From: Pseudomonas sp. Irchel s3h17
GTDB taxonomy: Bacteria > Pseudomonadota > Gammaproteobacteria > Pseudomonadales > Pseudomonadaceae
Length of the DNA stretch: 64,000 nt
Direction of reading: 5' to 3'
NCBI RefSeq assembly: GCF_900187505.1
Contig: NZ_FYDL01000007.1
Location: 186,001 to 250,000 of the forward strand
A program made the position numbers and the translations under genes. Below are positions 24,452 to 33,270 of this stretch, one piece after another. The number at the start of each line of letters is the position of its first letter. The stretch's first letter is position 1. The notes below the pieces were generated by a model. That model was not told the origin of the DNA. It was given only the letters and a program-made list of their open reading frames with translations, and did not search any database.

Positions 24452-26230
24452 ATGGAGAACGCCATGTCGTCCGATTTTGGCCCGCACTCGCCCCAATGGT
24501 TCAGTCGTATCGAGGCGCCGGAACGGGTCGAGAGCCCTGACCAGGTCGACTGGGATGTCACCACCGATTTCGCCGTGGTCGGCTATGGAGGCGCAGGTAT
24601 CAGCGCGGCCTTGCAGGCCGCGGAAAAAGGTCTGAAAGTGCTGGCCGTCGATGCCTTTGGTGGCGGCGGGGCGACGGCGATGAACGGCGGCATTTTCTAT
24701 GCCGGGGGCGGCACACCGATTCAGCGTGCGGCAGGCGTTACGGACAGTGTCGAGGCTATGTACCGCTACTTGAACCTCGAGGTACAGGACGTGGTCAGCC
24801 CGCAAACACTCCGCCGCTTCTGCGAAGGAAGTGTGGCCGATCTGGAATGGCTGCAGGGGCATGGGGTACGGTTCGACAGCACCTACTACACGAAGAAGAC
24901 CTTCTATCCGCCTTCCGGCTATTTTCTCTACCACTCCGACAGCTCGCTGGCCGCGTCCTGTGCGGCAGTTGCCGAGCCTGCGCCACGGGGTCACAAGTAC
25001 TGGCATCCGCCGGTCAACCAGGCGGTAGGCTTCGGTGTTCATCTGACCGAGCCTCTGCAGCAGCGGGCGCAGGCCCAGGGGGTGGAGTTCTGGCCACGAA
25101 CCGAAGCTCGCCGCCTGGTGCTTTGCGCAAGCGGGGAGGTGGTTGGGCTGGTGGTCATCCGGATGCCCCCCGGCTCGCCGCATACCCAGGCGTACATCGA
25201 CGCGCAGGAGAGGGCCCGGCAACTGCTGCAGAAGCTCCCCTCATCGATGCCGGGATTCGCGCGTCTGGAACGCAAGGCCGAACGTTATTGGCGCAAGGCT
25301 GACGAGCTGCAGCGCGAACATGGCGTCGTCCAGCGTATCCGGGCGACGCGTGGGGTGTGCTTGAGTGCGGGCGGGTTCATCTGGAACCGGCAGATGCTCG
25401 CCGCCCATTCCCCCAAGTACATCTCCAATATGGCGATGGGTTCCCCTGGCGGGGACAACGGCAGTGGCATCCGCCTGGGCCAGAGCGCGGGAGGAGAGGC
25501 TGCGCTGATGGAGCGGGTGAGCAGCTGGCGCTTCATAAACCCGCCCTCTCAGTGGCCCAAGGGCATTCTCGTCAACAGCCAGGGGCAGCGCTTCGTAAAC
25601 GAGGAACTCTATGGCGCGGCTATCGGCCTCAAGATGAACGAGCATCAGCAGGGCCGGGGCTACATCATCCTCGACCGGACGCTTTACCGCGGTGCCTGGA
25701 AGTCTGCAGTGCTGGAGAACCTGTTTCCCTTCATGCGTTTGCCCCTGGTGCTGGCACTGCTCTTCCAGACCCGTAAGGCGAGCACTCTGCAAGGTCTGGC
25801 CGAAAAGCTCGGGATGCCGGCGGCCAACCTTCGGGAGGCCGTGGCCCGCTACAACCGGGCAGCCGAAGGGCTGGAGCCAGACGCGTTCGGCAAGAGTCGC
25901 TCGGAATGCCACGCTCTTAGCGATGGACCGTTCTATGCCGTGGATGTCTCGGCCTCCAGCAAGCTCTTCCCCTGTTCTGCCATGACGGTCGGCGGCCTGC
26001 GGGTTGATGAGGACAGCGGTCAGGTGTTGCGCGAGGACCGCACCCGGATCACCGGCTTGTATGCGGCCGGTCGTACGGCAATCGGACTTCCATCGAACCT
26101 GTATGTGAGTGGACTGTCTGCCGCGGATTGCGTGTTTTCCGGGCGCCGTGCGGCCAGGCATGCCAGCAGCCAGGCGAGCGGGGAACCCTGTCTGACTGCA
26201 CCCGAGTATTTGCCTTTGGATTTGACTTAA
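24452..26230 (+). CDS. FAD-binding 3-ketosteroid dehydrogenase, delta4(5alpha) type (592 aa)
   Basis: This flavoprotein is related to KstD but of a different branch. The FAD fold is FAVVGYGGAGISAALQAAEKG (about residues 40-60), followed by GGGGATAMNGGIFYAGGG. The C-terminal region is GPFYAVDVSASSKLFPC and TVGGLRVDEDSG, ending with SNLYVSGLSAADCVFSGRRA instead of the YPGxGGT motif of delta1-enzymes. This end is what I recall for Kst4D/TesI, which desaturate 5alpha-3-ketosteroids to the 4-ene. Two starts are possible: 24452 (GAGGGG upstream) and 24464 (GGAGAACGCC upstream). It is the last gene of the ring-cleavage operon. Confidence 0.75.
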   Translation: MENAMSSDFGPHSPQWFSRIEAPERVESPDQVDWDVTTDFAVVGYGGAGISAALQAAEKGLKVLAVDAFGGGGATAMNGGIFYAGGGTPIQRAAGVTDSVEAMYRYLNLEVQDVVSPQTLRRFCEGSVADLEWLQGHGVRFDSTYYTKKTFYPPSGYFLYHSDSSLAASCAAVAEPAPRGHKYWHPPVNQAVGFGVHLTEPLQQRAQAQGVEFWPRTEARRLVLCASGEVVGLVVIRMPPGSPHTQAYIDAQERARQLLQKLPSSMPGFARLERKAERYWRKADELQREHGVVQRIRATRGVCLSAGGFIWNRQMLAAHSPKYISNMAMGSPGGDNGSGIRLGQSAGGEAALMERVSSWRFINPPSQWPKGILVNSQGQRFVNEELYGAAIGLKMNEHQQGRGYIILDRTLYRGAWKSAVLENLFPFMRLPLVLALLFQTRKASTLQGLAEKLGMPAANLREAVARYNRAAEGLEPDAFGKSRSECHALSDGPFYAVDVSASSKLFPCSAMTVGGLRVDEDSGQVLREDRTRITGLYAAGRTAIGLPSNLYVSGLSAADCVFSGRRAARHASSQASGEPCLTAPEYLPLDLT

Positions 26231-26240
26231 GGCTGCCGTC

Positions 26241-26367
26241 CCCGTTATCCCGAAGAATTCAAAATCCAGGCAGTCAATCAAGTGACCGAAGATCAACTGC
26301 CAGTAGCCGATGTCGCGGCACGCCTGGCGTATCGATTCACTGTCTTTATGCGTGGATAAAGCGCTAA
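26241..26367 (+). pseudogene. IS3-type transposase OrfA remnant with a one-base deletion
   Basis: The reading PRYPEEFKIQAVNQVT, then VADVAARL, matches the start of IS3-family OrfA. The continuation GVSIHCLYAWIKR followed by a stop is found in the next frame, joined where one G is missing between CTG and GCG. The sequence stops there and no OrfB is seen. It lies 10 bp after the last steroid gene and marks a past insertion at the cluster's right edge. Confidence 0.75.
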
Positions 26368-26410
26368 CGCGAGCCTCAAGCGCATGGTTTTTGTTCAACC
26401 ATGAGCATGG

Positions 26411-27148
26411 TCAAGCGACCTTGTCGGAATGCAGCGCCTGGCTATCCATGGTGATTCGGACTGCGTCATGACGCCAGAACTCGCGATCGCAATCAAGTAT
26501 CTGTCCATGTTGATCGTAGTTGACGCGAATGATCATTAGCAGCGGGCTGCCTTCTGGCAGATTGAGATAATTCGCCACGCTGGCCTGTGCCGCGGTCGGG
26601 TAAATATCAAAAGTGGCGCGGCCGCAATGGATGTCATAGTGCTTTCGGTAAATCAATGTCAGCGACTGACTCAGGTCCAGTTTCAATATGTCCGGGAAAA
26701 ACTCGGGTTTCAGATAATGTTCTACAAACATCACGGGGCGCCCATCGACTGAGCGCAGGCGGCGTATACAGTGCAACTTGCTTAACGGTGGCACTGCCAA
26801 CTTCAGGCATAACTCCGGGCTCGCCAATTCCGTACTGGTCGATATGACCTGTGTGATCGCCTTGCGCCCCTGACTCTCGACCATCTGGTGGAACAGTGAG
26901 TGTGTGAAGGGGTTGTACACCAGTCGGGGAGGGGTAACAAACCAGCCACGCCTGCTTTCCCGATAGATCGATCCTTGCGCTTCCATTCTTTGCAGGGCTT
27001 CTCTGAGCGTGATGCGGGTCGTGGAAAACAGCTCGCTCAGTTCTCGCTCGGAAGGGAGCTTGCTACCGGATGCCAGCGTGCCATCGATGATCTGCGTTGC
27101 CAGGGCGTGATGGATGGTGGCGGCTTGGGTGGTGATTTTTTTTGTCAC
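26411..27148 (-). CDS. GntR/HutC-type regulator with UTRA domain (245 aa)
   Basis: The N-terminal winged helix has KLPSERELSELFSTTRITLREALQRMEAQG (residues 30-60), and the C-terminal UTRA ligand domain has VMFVEHYLKPEFFPDIL and EGSPLLMIIRVNYDQHG. It is divergent from the ABC importer and a TGGTCTATACCA site just before the importer start fits a HutC-class operator, so it is probably a ligand-responsive repressor of that operon. UTRA regulators often sense the imported compound (sugars, amino acids, phosphonates). Which one applies here is unknown. Base composition is visibly less GC-rich than in the steroid genes. Confidence 0.85.
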   Translation of the reverse strand: MTKKITTQAATIHHALATQIIDGTLASGSKLPSERELSELFSTTRITLREALQRMEAQGSIYRESRRGWFVTPPRLVYNPFTHSLFHQMVESQGRKAITQVISTSTELASPELCLKLAVPPLSKLHCIRRLRSVDGRPVMFVEHYLKPEFFPDILKLDLSQSLTLIYRKHYDIHCGRATFDIYPTAAQASVANYLNLPEGSPLLMIIRVNYDQHGQILDCDREFWRHDAVRITMDSQALHSDKVA

Positions 27149-27508
27149 GGTGAAGGTCTGGATGATTTTCGAGCGCTGATGTTATCCCAGTTAATGATTT
27201 CATTCCCTTTACGACGCTCAACTGATGCTCTTCGGGCACACCTGGCCCACTACCTCCCTGACGTTTGATCTCCCGCAGCGGGTGCTCGTCCGTCGTCCGC
27301 GTTCTGGTGCATCTTGGCATTGCGCCGTCTTTCCTGTTCCTGGTCGAGCCGGGCGCGCAACGAGCGTGGTATCGGCAGACATTACCTGGCGCGACGACAG
27401 CCCTGTTGCATTGCGCATATCTCATCGCATTGGGGGGCAGTGTCCCAGCATCCCGAGTGTCATATTTCGGTCATTTCCTCTGGGTAGTATCCAGTTTCCG
27501 CCCCAATC

Positions 27509-27520
27509 TGGTCTATACCA
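27509..27520. promoter_or_regulatory. candidate UTRA-regulator operator overlapping the ribosome-site region
   Basis: TGGTCTATACCA has perfect TGGT/ACCA arms, the arrangement bound by HutC-type GntR regulators. It ends 12 nt before the ATG of the binding-protein gene. The rest of the divergent 384-bp region (27149-27508) shows nothing else recognisable. Confidence 0.6.
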
Positions 27521-27532
27521 CACGGCTAAGTC

Positions 27533-28588
27533 ATGAAAAAAATCCTGATTACGAGTTTGCTTGCAAGTGCCTTGTCGATTGCAGTTCCTGCTGCGTATGC
27601 GCAACAGGACATGGATGCTTTAGTCGCCGCAGCCAAAAAGGAAGGCGCGGTCAATAGCCTGGGGATGCCGGATAACTGGGCTAACTGGAAAGATACGTGG
27701 ACCCAGATCACGCAAAAATATGGCCTGGTACACCTGGATACCGACATGAGCTCCGGGCAGGAAATCGCCAAATTCGAAGCCGAGAAATCGAACGCATCAG
27801 GCGACATTGGCGACGTTGGCCAATCGTTCGGTCCGATTGCCGTCAGGAAGGGGGTAACCCAAGCCTACAAACCGAGCAACTGGGACGAAATCCCGGCGTG
27901 GGCCAAGGACGAAGATGGCCATTGGGTCGTGGCTTACAGCGGGACCATTTCCTTCATCAGCAATAACAAGCTGGTCAAGGATCCGCCCAAGACCTGGGGC
28001 GATTTGCTCAAAGGCAACTATAAGGTGACCGTAGGCGAAGTAGGTGTTTCGGCACAGGCCAACAGTGCGCTGCTGGCAGCGGCGATCGCCAATGGCGGCA
28101 ACGAAAAGAATCTGCAACCTGCGTATCGGTTATTTGCCGAGCTGGCTAAGCAAGGGCGGCTCTCCATGACCGATGCGAGTATTGCCAACCTGGAAAAAGG
28201 TGAAGTGGAGGTCGCGCTGTTATGGGACTTCACCTCATTGGGCTACCGCGACAAGATTGATCCATCCTTGTTCACGGTCTCCATTCCAGAAGATGGCAGC
28301 GTGAGTGCCGGCTATTCAACCCTGATCAACAAATACGCGCAGCATCCGAACGCCGCCAAACTGGTGCGTGAATACATCTTCAGTGATGCCGGCCAGATTA
28401 ACCTGGCCCGCGGTTTCGCGCGTCCGATACGTAGCGACGTGGTCCTGCCACAAGATGTAAAGGACAAGATGTTGCCTGCTTCGCAATATAGCAACGCCAA
28501 ACCGATCCAGGACTTCGTGGCGTGGGAGGGGACCACCAAGGCCATACCGCGCCAGTGGCAAGAGCAAGTCATGATTTATAACAAGTAA
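27533..28588 (+). CDS. ABC transporter periplasmic substrate-binding protein (351 aa)
   Basis: It has a signal peptide (MKKILITSLLASALSIAVPAAYA, cleavage after AYA) and a type-II solute-binding fold of the iron/polyamine/2-aminoethylphosphonate class: VAAAKKEGAVNSLGMPDNW, SSGQEIAKFEAEKSN, YSGTISFISNNKLVKDPPKTWGDLL and GYSTLINKYAQHPNAAKLVREYIFS. It lacks the Tyr pair expected of ferric-binding proteins, as far as I can see, so an organic substrate is more likely. The context is two permeases, an ATPase and a HAD phosphatase, which hints at a phosphorylated organic compound. It is the first gene of the operon, with a weak ribosome site. Confidence 0.85.
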   Translation: MKKILITSLLASALSIAVPAAYAQQDMDALVAAAKKEGAVNSLGMPDNWANWKDTWTQITQKYGLVHLDTDMSSGQEIAKFEAEKSNASGDIGDVGQSFGPIAVRKGVTQAYKPSNWDEIPAWAKDEDGHWVVAYSGTISFISNNKLVKDPPKTWGDLLKGNYKVTVGEVGVSAQANSALLAAAIANGGNEKNLQPAYRLFAELAKQGRLSMTDASIANLEKGEVEVALLWDFTSLGYRDKIDPSLFTVSIPEDGSVSAGYSTLINKYAQHPNAAKLVREYIFSDAGQINLARGFARPIRSDVVLPQDVKDKMLPASQYSNAKPIQDFVAWEGTTKAIPRQWQEQVMIYNK

Positions 28589-28602
28589 TGCCCATGGTGT
28601 TA

Positions 28603-28720
28603 GGTCGCCTCTACAAACCACTGCGCGAACGTTACTCGTTCACTACGGTTTTTAGAGGTGGCCATGAGAACAGTGTTCGGGGCATTGGCCGCACTAAAGC
28701 TTTACTGCCGCAGTGCCCCG
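28603..28720 (+). repeat. two hairpin-forming inverted repeats between binding protein and permease
   Basis: The arms 28603-28619 and 28647-28663 (GGTCGCCTCTACAAACC and GGTTTTTAGAGGTGGCC) pair at 14 of 17 positions. The arms CGGGGCATTG (28678-28687) and CAGTGCCCCG (28711-28720) pair at 9 of 10. Such hairpins after a binding-protein gene often stabilise its mRNA and lower downstream expression. A decayed insertion sequence end is the alternative. Confidence 0.45.
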
Positions 28721-28763
28721 CTATCACTTATCAAAACCCAAGGAACACGGAGTTGCTAGTCGT

Positions 28764-29651
28764 ATGACAGCTGCATCGAACCCGCTGGCCACCCCAGTGA
28801 TTATCGACACCCGGCATTGTCCACGCTTTCGCCATTGGCGGGCGGCGCTGGTCCTGCTGCCCTTGTTATGTGTATTGGCGTTGTTTTCACTGGCGCCGAC
28901 AGCATGGCTGCTGATCAACAGCGTGCAAGTTGATGGTGCATGGTCGCTGGCGAACTTCAGCGAAATACTGAGTTCTCCGTTTTACCGTCAGGCCTTTGGC
29001 AACAGCCTCTGGGTTTCCGTCTGCTCCAGCTTGATTGGATTAGCCATCGCGCTGGTGGCCGCCGCTTCGTTGAAACGGGTGGATTGCACCGTTCGCGACA
29101 TAACGGTGGCATTCACCAACATGACGGGCAACCTGAGTGGGGTGTCATTGGCATTCGCCTTCATTATCGTGATGGGAACCAATGGTGCTGTGACGTTGCT
29201 CTTGCGGCGTTGGGGTTGGCTGACTGATTTTGATCTATACACGCAGACTGGGCTGACGCTGATCTACAGCTATTTCCAGATACCGCTGGCGGTACTGTTG
29301 CTCTATCCAGCCTTTGATGCACTGCAGGACGATTGGCAAGAGGCCGCCTCCTTGCTGGGTGCCAGTCGCGCCAGTTACTGGCGCCGGGTTGCGTTGCCGG
29401 TGCTGATGCCGGCGGTTTTCGGTACGTTCATTTTGTTGTTGGCCAATGCCATGGGGGCGTATGCCAGTGCGTACGCACTGATGACCTCCAACTACAACCT
29501 GGTCACCATCCGGATTTCCAGCCTGGTCGCTGGGGACATTTCGCTGGAACCGAACCTGGCGGCCGCACTGTCCGTGCTTCTGGTGTCGATGCTGGTGTTC
29601 GTGGCGATGGTCAACCAGTTCTTGATGAAGAGAAGCTACCATGCACACTAA
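28764..29651 (+). CDS. ABC transporter permease (295 aa)
   Basis: This inner-membrane permease has about six TM segments, the first being ALVLLPLLCVLALFSLAPTA near residue 30. The cytoplasmic EAA loop reads EAASLLGASRASYWRRVALPVLMP (near residue 195). An ATG at 28764 with GGAG upstream was preferred over an in-frame GTG 51 bp earlier, because the extra residues are not hydrophobic or conserved. It overlaps the second permease by 11 bp. Confidence 0.83.
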   Translation: MTAASNPLATPVIIDTRHCPRFRHWRAALVLLPLLCVLALFSLAPTAWLLINSVQVDGAWSLANFSEILSSPFYRQAFGNSLWVSVCSSLIGLAIALVAAASLKRVDCTVRDITVAFTNMTGNLSGVSLAFAFIIVMGTNGAVTLLLRRWGWLTDFDLYTQTGLTLIYSYFQIPLAVLLLYPAFDALQDDWQEAASLLGASRASYWRRVALPVLMPAVFGTFILLLANAMGAYASAYALMTSNYNLVTIRISSLVAGDISLEPNLAAALSVLLVSMLVFVAMVNQFLMKRSYHAH

Positions 29652-30411
29652 CCGTTATCACCAGTTCGTGCTGTATGGCTTGATGGCTCTACTCAGTGTC
29701 CCTGTTCTGGCGACCCTGGTTTATTCGTTTTCCCAGCATTGGGGAGCAACGATATTACCCGACGGGCTGACGTTCGACTGGTATCTCAAGTTGTGGCAAG
29801 AGCCGCGCTTCTTGAGCGCATTTAGTCATTCCCTGTTGATTGCACTGGGCACACTGGTCTTCAGCACAGTGGTCATCGTGCCTGCCACTTTTGTCGTGTT
29901 CTATTATTTTCCGCACTTGGATCGTTGGATGAACATCCTGATTCTGATCCAGTTCGCGGTGCCGCCTGTGGTGTCGTCGGTGGGCTTGTTGCAGATTTAT
30001 GCCGACGGCCCGTTACCGCTGATTGGCACGCCGTGGGTACTGATAGGGTGTTATTTCACGATTGTTCTGCCGTTCATGTACCGGGCACTCGCCAATGGTC
30101 TGCAAGGGCTGAACGTGCGCGACCTGATGGATGCGGCGCATCTGCTGGGGGCAAGTACTCCCGCAGCTTTTCTACGAGTGGTCTTGCCGAATATCCGCAA
30201 GGGATTGATGGCCGCCTTGTTTCTCTCTTTCTCCTTCCTGCTGGGCGAGTTCGTGTTCGCCAACATATTGGTTGGCAGCCGTTACGAAACCTTGAACGTC
30301 TATCTCTATTCCGTGCGCTCCACCAGTGGCCATTTTGTGAGTGCCGTGGTGATGAGTTATTTCATATTTACGCTGGGCGTGACCTGGATTGCCACCCGCT
30401 TGAGCCGATAG
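29641..30411 (+). CDS. ABC transporter permease (256 aa)
   Basis: This is the second permease of the importer, with TM segments starting at FVLYGLMALLSVPVLATLVYSF and an EAA-type loop MDAAHLLGASTPAAFLRVVLPNIRKG (near residue 160). It starts inside the end of the previous gene and is followed 9 bp later by the ATPase gene. The two permeases would form a heterodimeric channel. Confidence 0.85.
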   Translation: MHTNRYHQFVLYGLMALLSVPVLATLVYSFSQHWGATILPDGLTFDWYLKLWQEPRFLSAFSHSLLIALGTLVFSTVVIVPATFVVFYYFPHLDRWMNILILIQFAVPPVVSSVGLLQIYADGPLPLIGTPWVLIGCYFTIVLPFMYRALANGLQGLNVRDLMDAAHLLGASTPAAFLRVVLPNIRKGLMAALFLSFSFLLGEFVFANILVGSRYETLNVYLYSVRSTSGHFVSAVVMSYFIFTLGVTWIATRLSR

Positions 30412-30420
30412 GACAGTGCG

Positions 30421-31449
30421 ATGAATTATCTTGAAGTCTCCAAGTTATCTAAATCTTTCGGCAAAAGCCCGGACAAGACCCGGGTGTTTGACGACATCAG
30501 TTTCACTATCAAGGAAGGCGAACTGTTGACCCTGCTCGGCCCCAGCGGTTGCGGCAAGTCGACCTTGTTACGCTGTATCGCAGGGTTGACTGAGGTTGAT
30601 GGCGGTCAGATCCATGTGGCGGGGAATAACATTACCCATGTTGCTCCGCAGAAACGTGGCATCGGCATGGTGTTCCAGAGCTATGCGTTGTTTCCGAACC
30701 TGACGGTGACGGGCAATATCGCCTTTGGCCTGAACATGCAGGGCGTCTGTGTCGAGGAAACCTTGCAGCGCGTGGCCGAAGCGGTGAGCCTGGTTGAATT
30801 GCAGGGGCACGAGAACAAATTCGTGAGCCAGCTCTCCGGCGGCCAGCGTCAGCGAGTCGCCCTGGCACGGGCATTGGTGGTGCGACCACGCATCCTGCTG
30901 CTGGATGAACCGCTGTCGGCACTGGATGCACGCATCCGCAAGCACCTGCAGGAAGAGATCAGGCGGATCCAGTCGCAGCTGAAACTGACGACCATTTTCG
31001 TGACCCACGATCAGGAAGAAGCGCTGATGCTGTCCGACCGCATCATCGTCATGGATGGCGGTCGCATCGTACAGGAAGGCAGCGCCGAGACCATCTACAC
31101 GCGACCGGCCAATGGTTTTGTCGCGCGTTTCATGGGCAGCTACAACCTGCTGGACGCCAGCCAGGCGCAACGACTGCTTGGCCTGCACATACAAGGGCAA
31201 CTGGCAATCCGGCCGGAAGCGATCCATGTGGCGCAAGCCGGTCGCAGCTATGGCCCGCATCTGGGCGCACCGTGCCGCGCCACGGTACGTCACCATCAAC
31301 TGCTCGGCAACGTCATCCGTTATCACGTCGATGCGCAGGGTTGTTCGTTGATGGTCGATCTGCTCAATCGCAGTTCTGGGTCCTTGCTGCCGGCGGGCGC
31401 GCAACTCGACTTGCTGTTCAATCGGGAAGAACTGCAGGAGGTCGCATGA
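30421..31449 (+). CDS. ABC transporter ATP-binding protein, PotA/FbpC class (342 aa)
   Basis: It has Walker A GPSGCGKST (near residue 40), Q-loop FQSYALFPNLTV, signature LSGGQRQRVALARAL and Walker B ILLLDEPLSALDA with the switch His in VTHDQEEA. A C-terminal TOBE-like regulatory domain follows (residues about 245-342). Its stop overlaps the start of the HAD phosphatase gene (ATGA), so the two are tightly coupled. It energises the import complex. Confidence 0.9.
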   Translation: MNYLEVSKLSKSFGKSPDKTRVFDDISFTIKEGELLTLLGPSGCGKSTLLRCIAGLTEVDGGQIHVAGNNITHVAPQKRGIGMVFQSYALFPNLTVTGNIAFGLNMQGVCVEETLQRVAEAVSLVELQGHENKFVSQLSGGQRQRVALARALVVRPRILLLDEPLSALDARIRKHLQEEIRRIQSQLKLTTIFVTHDQEEALMLSDRIIVMDGGRIVQEGSAETIYTRPANGFVARFMGSYNLLDASQAQRLLGLHIQGQLAIRPEAIHVAQAGRSYGPHLGAPCRATVRHHQLLGNVIRYHVDAQGCSLMVDLLNRSSGSLLPAGAQLDLLFNREELQEVA

Positions 31450-32105
31450 CGACGCTGGCTATTTTTGACATGGACGACACCCTTATCGATTGCGACAGCT
31501 CCAGTCTCTGGCTGCGCTACCTGGTGAAGCGCGGAGTGGCCGCCGCCGACATGCTGGTCACCGAGCAGGCGATGATGCACGCCTATCATCTGGGCGAACT
31601 GTCCATGGCGCAGTACATGGACTTTACGCTCCAGCCGTTGTCTGGCGTGGCCGTCAGCGAAGTGGAGCGATGGGCCGATGACTTTGTCTCCAGCATGATT
31701 CCCACGCGCATATTTCCAGCCGCGCGTCGACAAATCGAGTGGCATCGTCAACGGGGAAACAAACTCTTGATCATCTCGGCGACGGCTGACTTTATCGTCC
31801 GCCGTATCGCCGCCATGCTGGGCGTGGACGAGGTAATCGCCATCGAACTTGAACAGGTAGCCGGCAGCTTTACCGGCGCAACCGAAGGGGTGCTCAGTTT
31901 TCGGGAAGGCAAGGTAGAACGCTTGCAGGCGTGGCTGCAGATCCATGGCAACAGCTTGCAAGGCAGCTATGGCTACAGTGACTCGGTGAATGACTTGCCG
32001 CTATTGCACGCGGTCCAGCATGCGTGTGTCGTCAATCCCGCGCCAGCGCTGAAACAGGTCAGCGACCAGCATCAATGGCGACAGTATGACTGGCAGTTGG
32101 CATAA
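31446..32105 (+). CDS. HAD-IB family phosphatase (219 aa)
   Basis: HAD motif I is FDMDDTLID with Asp8 and Asp10. Motif II lies in LLIISATAD, and motifs III/IV in YGYSDSVNDLPLL. The helical cap after motif I (CDSSSLWLRYLVKRG) is of the SerB/HAD-IB type. The start at 31446 overlaps the ATPase stop and gives the family length. A longer upstream reading is inside the ATPase gene. A cytoplasmic phosphatase at the end of an import operon suggests that the cargo is, or becomes, a phosphomonoester. The actual substrate is unknown. Confidence 0.85.
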   Translation: MTTLAIFDMDDTLIDCDSSSLWLRYLVKRGVAAADMLVTEQAMMHAYHLGELSMAQYMDFTLQPLSGVAVSEVERWADDFVSSMIPTRIFPAARRQIEWHRQRGNKLLIISATADFIVRRIAAMLGVDEVIAIELEQVAGSFTGATEGVLSFREGKVERLQAWLQIHGNSLQGSYGYSDSVNDLPLLHAVQHACVVNPAPALKQVSDQHQWRQYDWQLA

Positions 32106-32596
32106 CGCCGAGCACTGCGTCATGGGCCAGGCCCAGGGGGCGGCCTGCCGTTAATCCGGTGGCGTTTGCTGCATAGCTGCGCCACAAGGCAGCGGGCCAG
32201 CCAATGCCGACCGATTGACCTGCTGGATTTCGCCTGTCGTCATACATTCGACGGCATCAGTATTCATCTACTGGATGGCGAAGCCCCTTGGTCACAGGGA
32301 GCCGGCAGGGCGGGTAATGCCCAAGGGTTTTTTGCAGGGCATCTCTACTGGGCGGGCTGTCTGGGCGCTCTGGGGGCTGCATCTAAACGAGGTGAGGTAT
32401 TTTCGATAGGCTGTTGGTGCTGCTGGCCGATGCCGTTTGGACGTGGGAGTCTAACTGATACGAGGGGTGTGTTCGGTTGGCAGGATGCCAAGGCATGCTT
32501 GCTGAGCAACGTCATCCTATTCGGCTTGAAGATGGCGATACCAACCATACAGCGATAATCCAAGGGTGGAAGTGATTACGGCTATGACGATGAATA
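32106..32596. other. 490-bp stretch without a recognisable gene
   Basis: Short open frames exist on both strands, but none has a good ribosome site or family similarity. It joins the HAD gene to the IS110 relic and is probably decayed sequence. Confidence 0.5.
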
Positions 32597-33050
32597 CTAG
32601 ATAGCACATTCTGTCTCGTTTACCTTAGACATGGGTGTATGGTTGACCTGCGTCCGTGCAATTATTCGCGAGTGTATGTCCACCAATCTTTCACGGTCTG
32701 TAGGACAATTCTCAGTCTCCTGAGAAACCCCCTCGGTTGGTTGCAGCGTGAATCCAAACTCAGTCGCGCGTCGATGTAGACCTTTTACTACTCGCTCCCG
32801 ATATTTTCGTTCGTAGTGATCTGCCCCGGGATCTTGATAGTTCATGCACAAACGCATGGCGTCGTAGAACAGGACCGCGATCTTTCGAGCGGTAGCTGTG
32901 ATCGCCTTGGCTTTGCCGATTCACGCCATGCCGTGGATCTAAGTCAGACCGACACCGACCCATTGGTAGAGCAGGGTGCCGACATCGAAGTTGAGCGCGT
33001 TGGGTTGCCGTGGTTTTGGCAGCGGCTCAGTGGGCAATGTCTTTGCCTGC
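32597..33050 (-). pseudogene. decayed IS110-type transposase remnant (C-terminal part)
   Basis: On the minus strand the reading NFDVGTLLYQWVGVGLT, a stop codon, then IHGMA is followed by GKAKAITATARKIAVLFYDA and YQDPGADHYERKYRERVVKG. These are the pieces VDLTQIHGIG, GKAKAVTATARKIA and YQDPGA-YYE of an IS110-type transposase C-terminal half (the Transposase_20 region). In-frame stops and a missing stretch of about 100 residues between the first two pieces show decay. No ends or target duplication are visible. Confidence 0.68.
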
Positions 33051-33270
33051 GAGAGTAGGATCAGCGTTTGTGGAAACGGCTGATCGCAAACCACTAGCGG
33101 CGCTTGATAGCGCTGAAGGGGGTGGTGCAATACTTTCAGGTTGGGCTAATCAAGCCAGATGTTTTTATCTATCACGCTCTTCAAGTCTTTCAATTTATAG
33201 TCTGACCATGTGGTCATTAGTCTCTGGGGGGGCGCATATGGATGCGCCCTATAAAATCAGAGGAACTCCA

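Noticed and set aside
27159..27480. Several short open frames in the divergent region before the importer
   Set aside because: None has a ribosome site or similarity. The region is the promoter of the two divergent genes.
28664..28763. A possible short gene starting ATGAGAACAGTGTTCG between the binding protein and permease genes
   Set aside because: It has no ribosome site or recognisable similarity and runs into the permease start. It is better described as hairpin-forming spacer.
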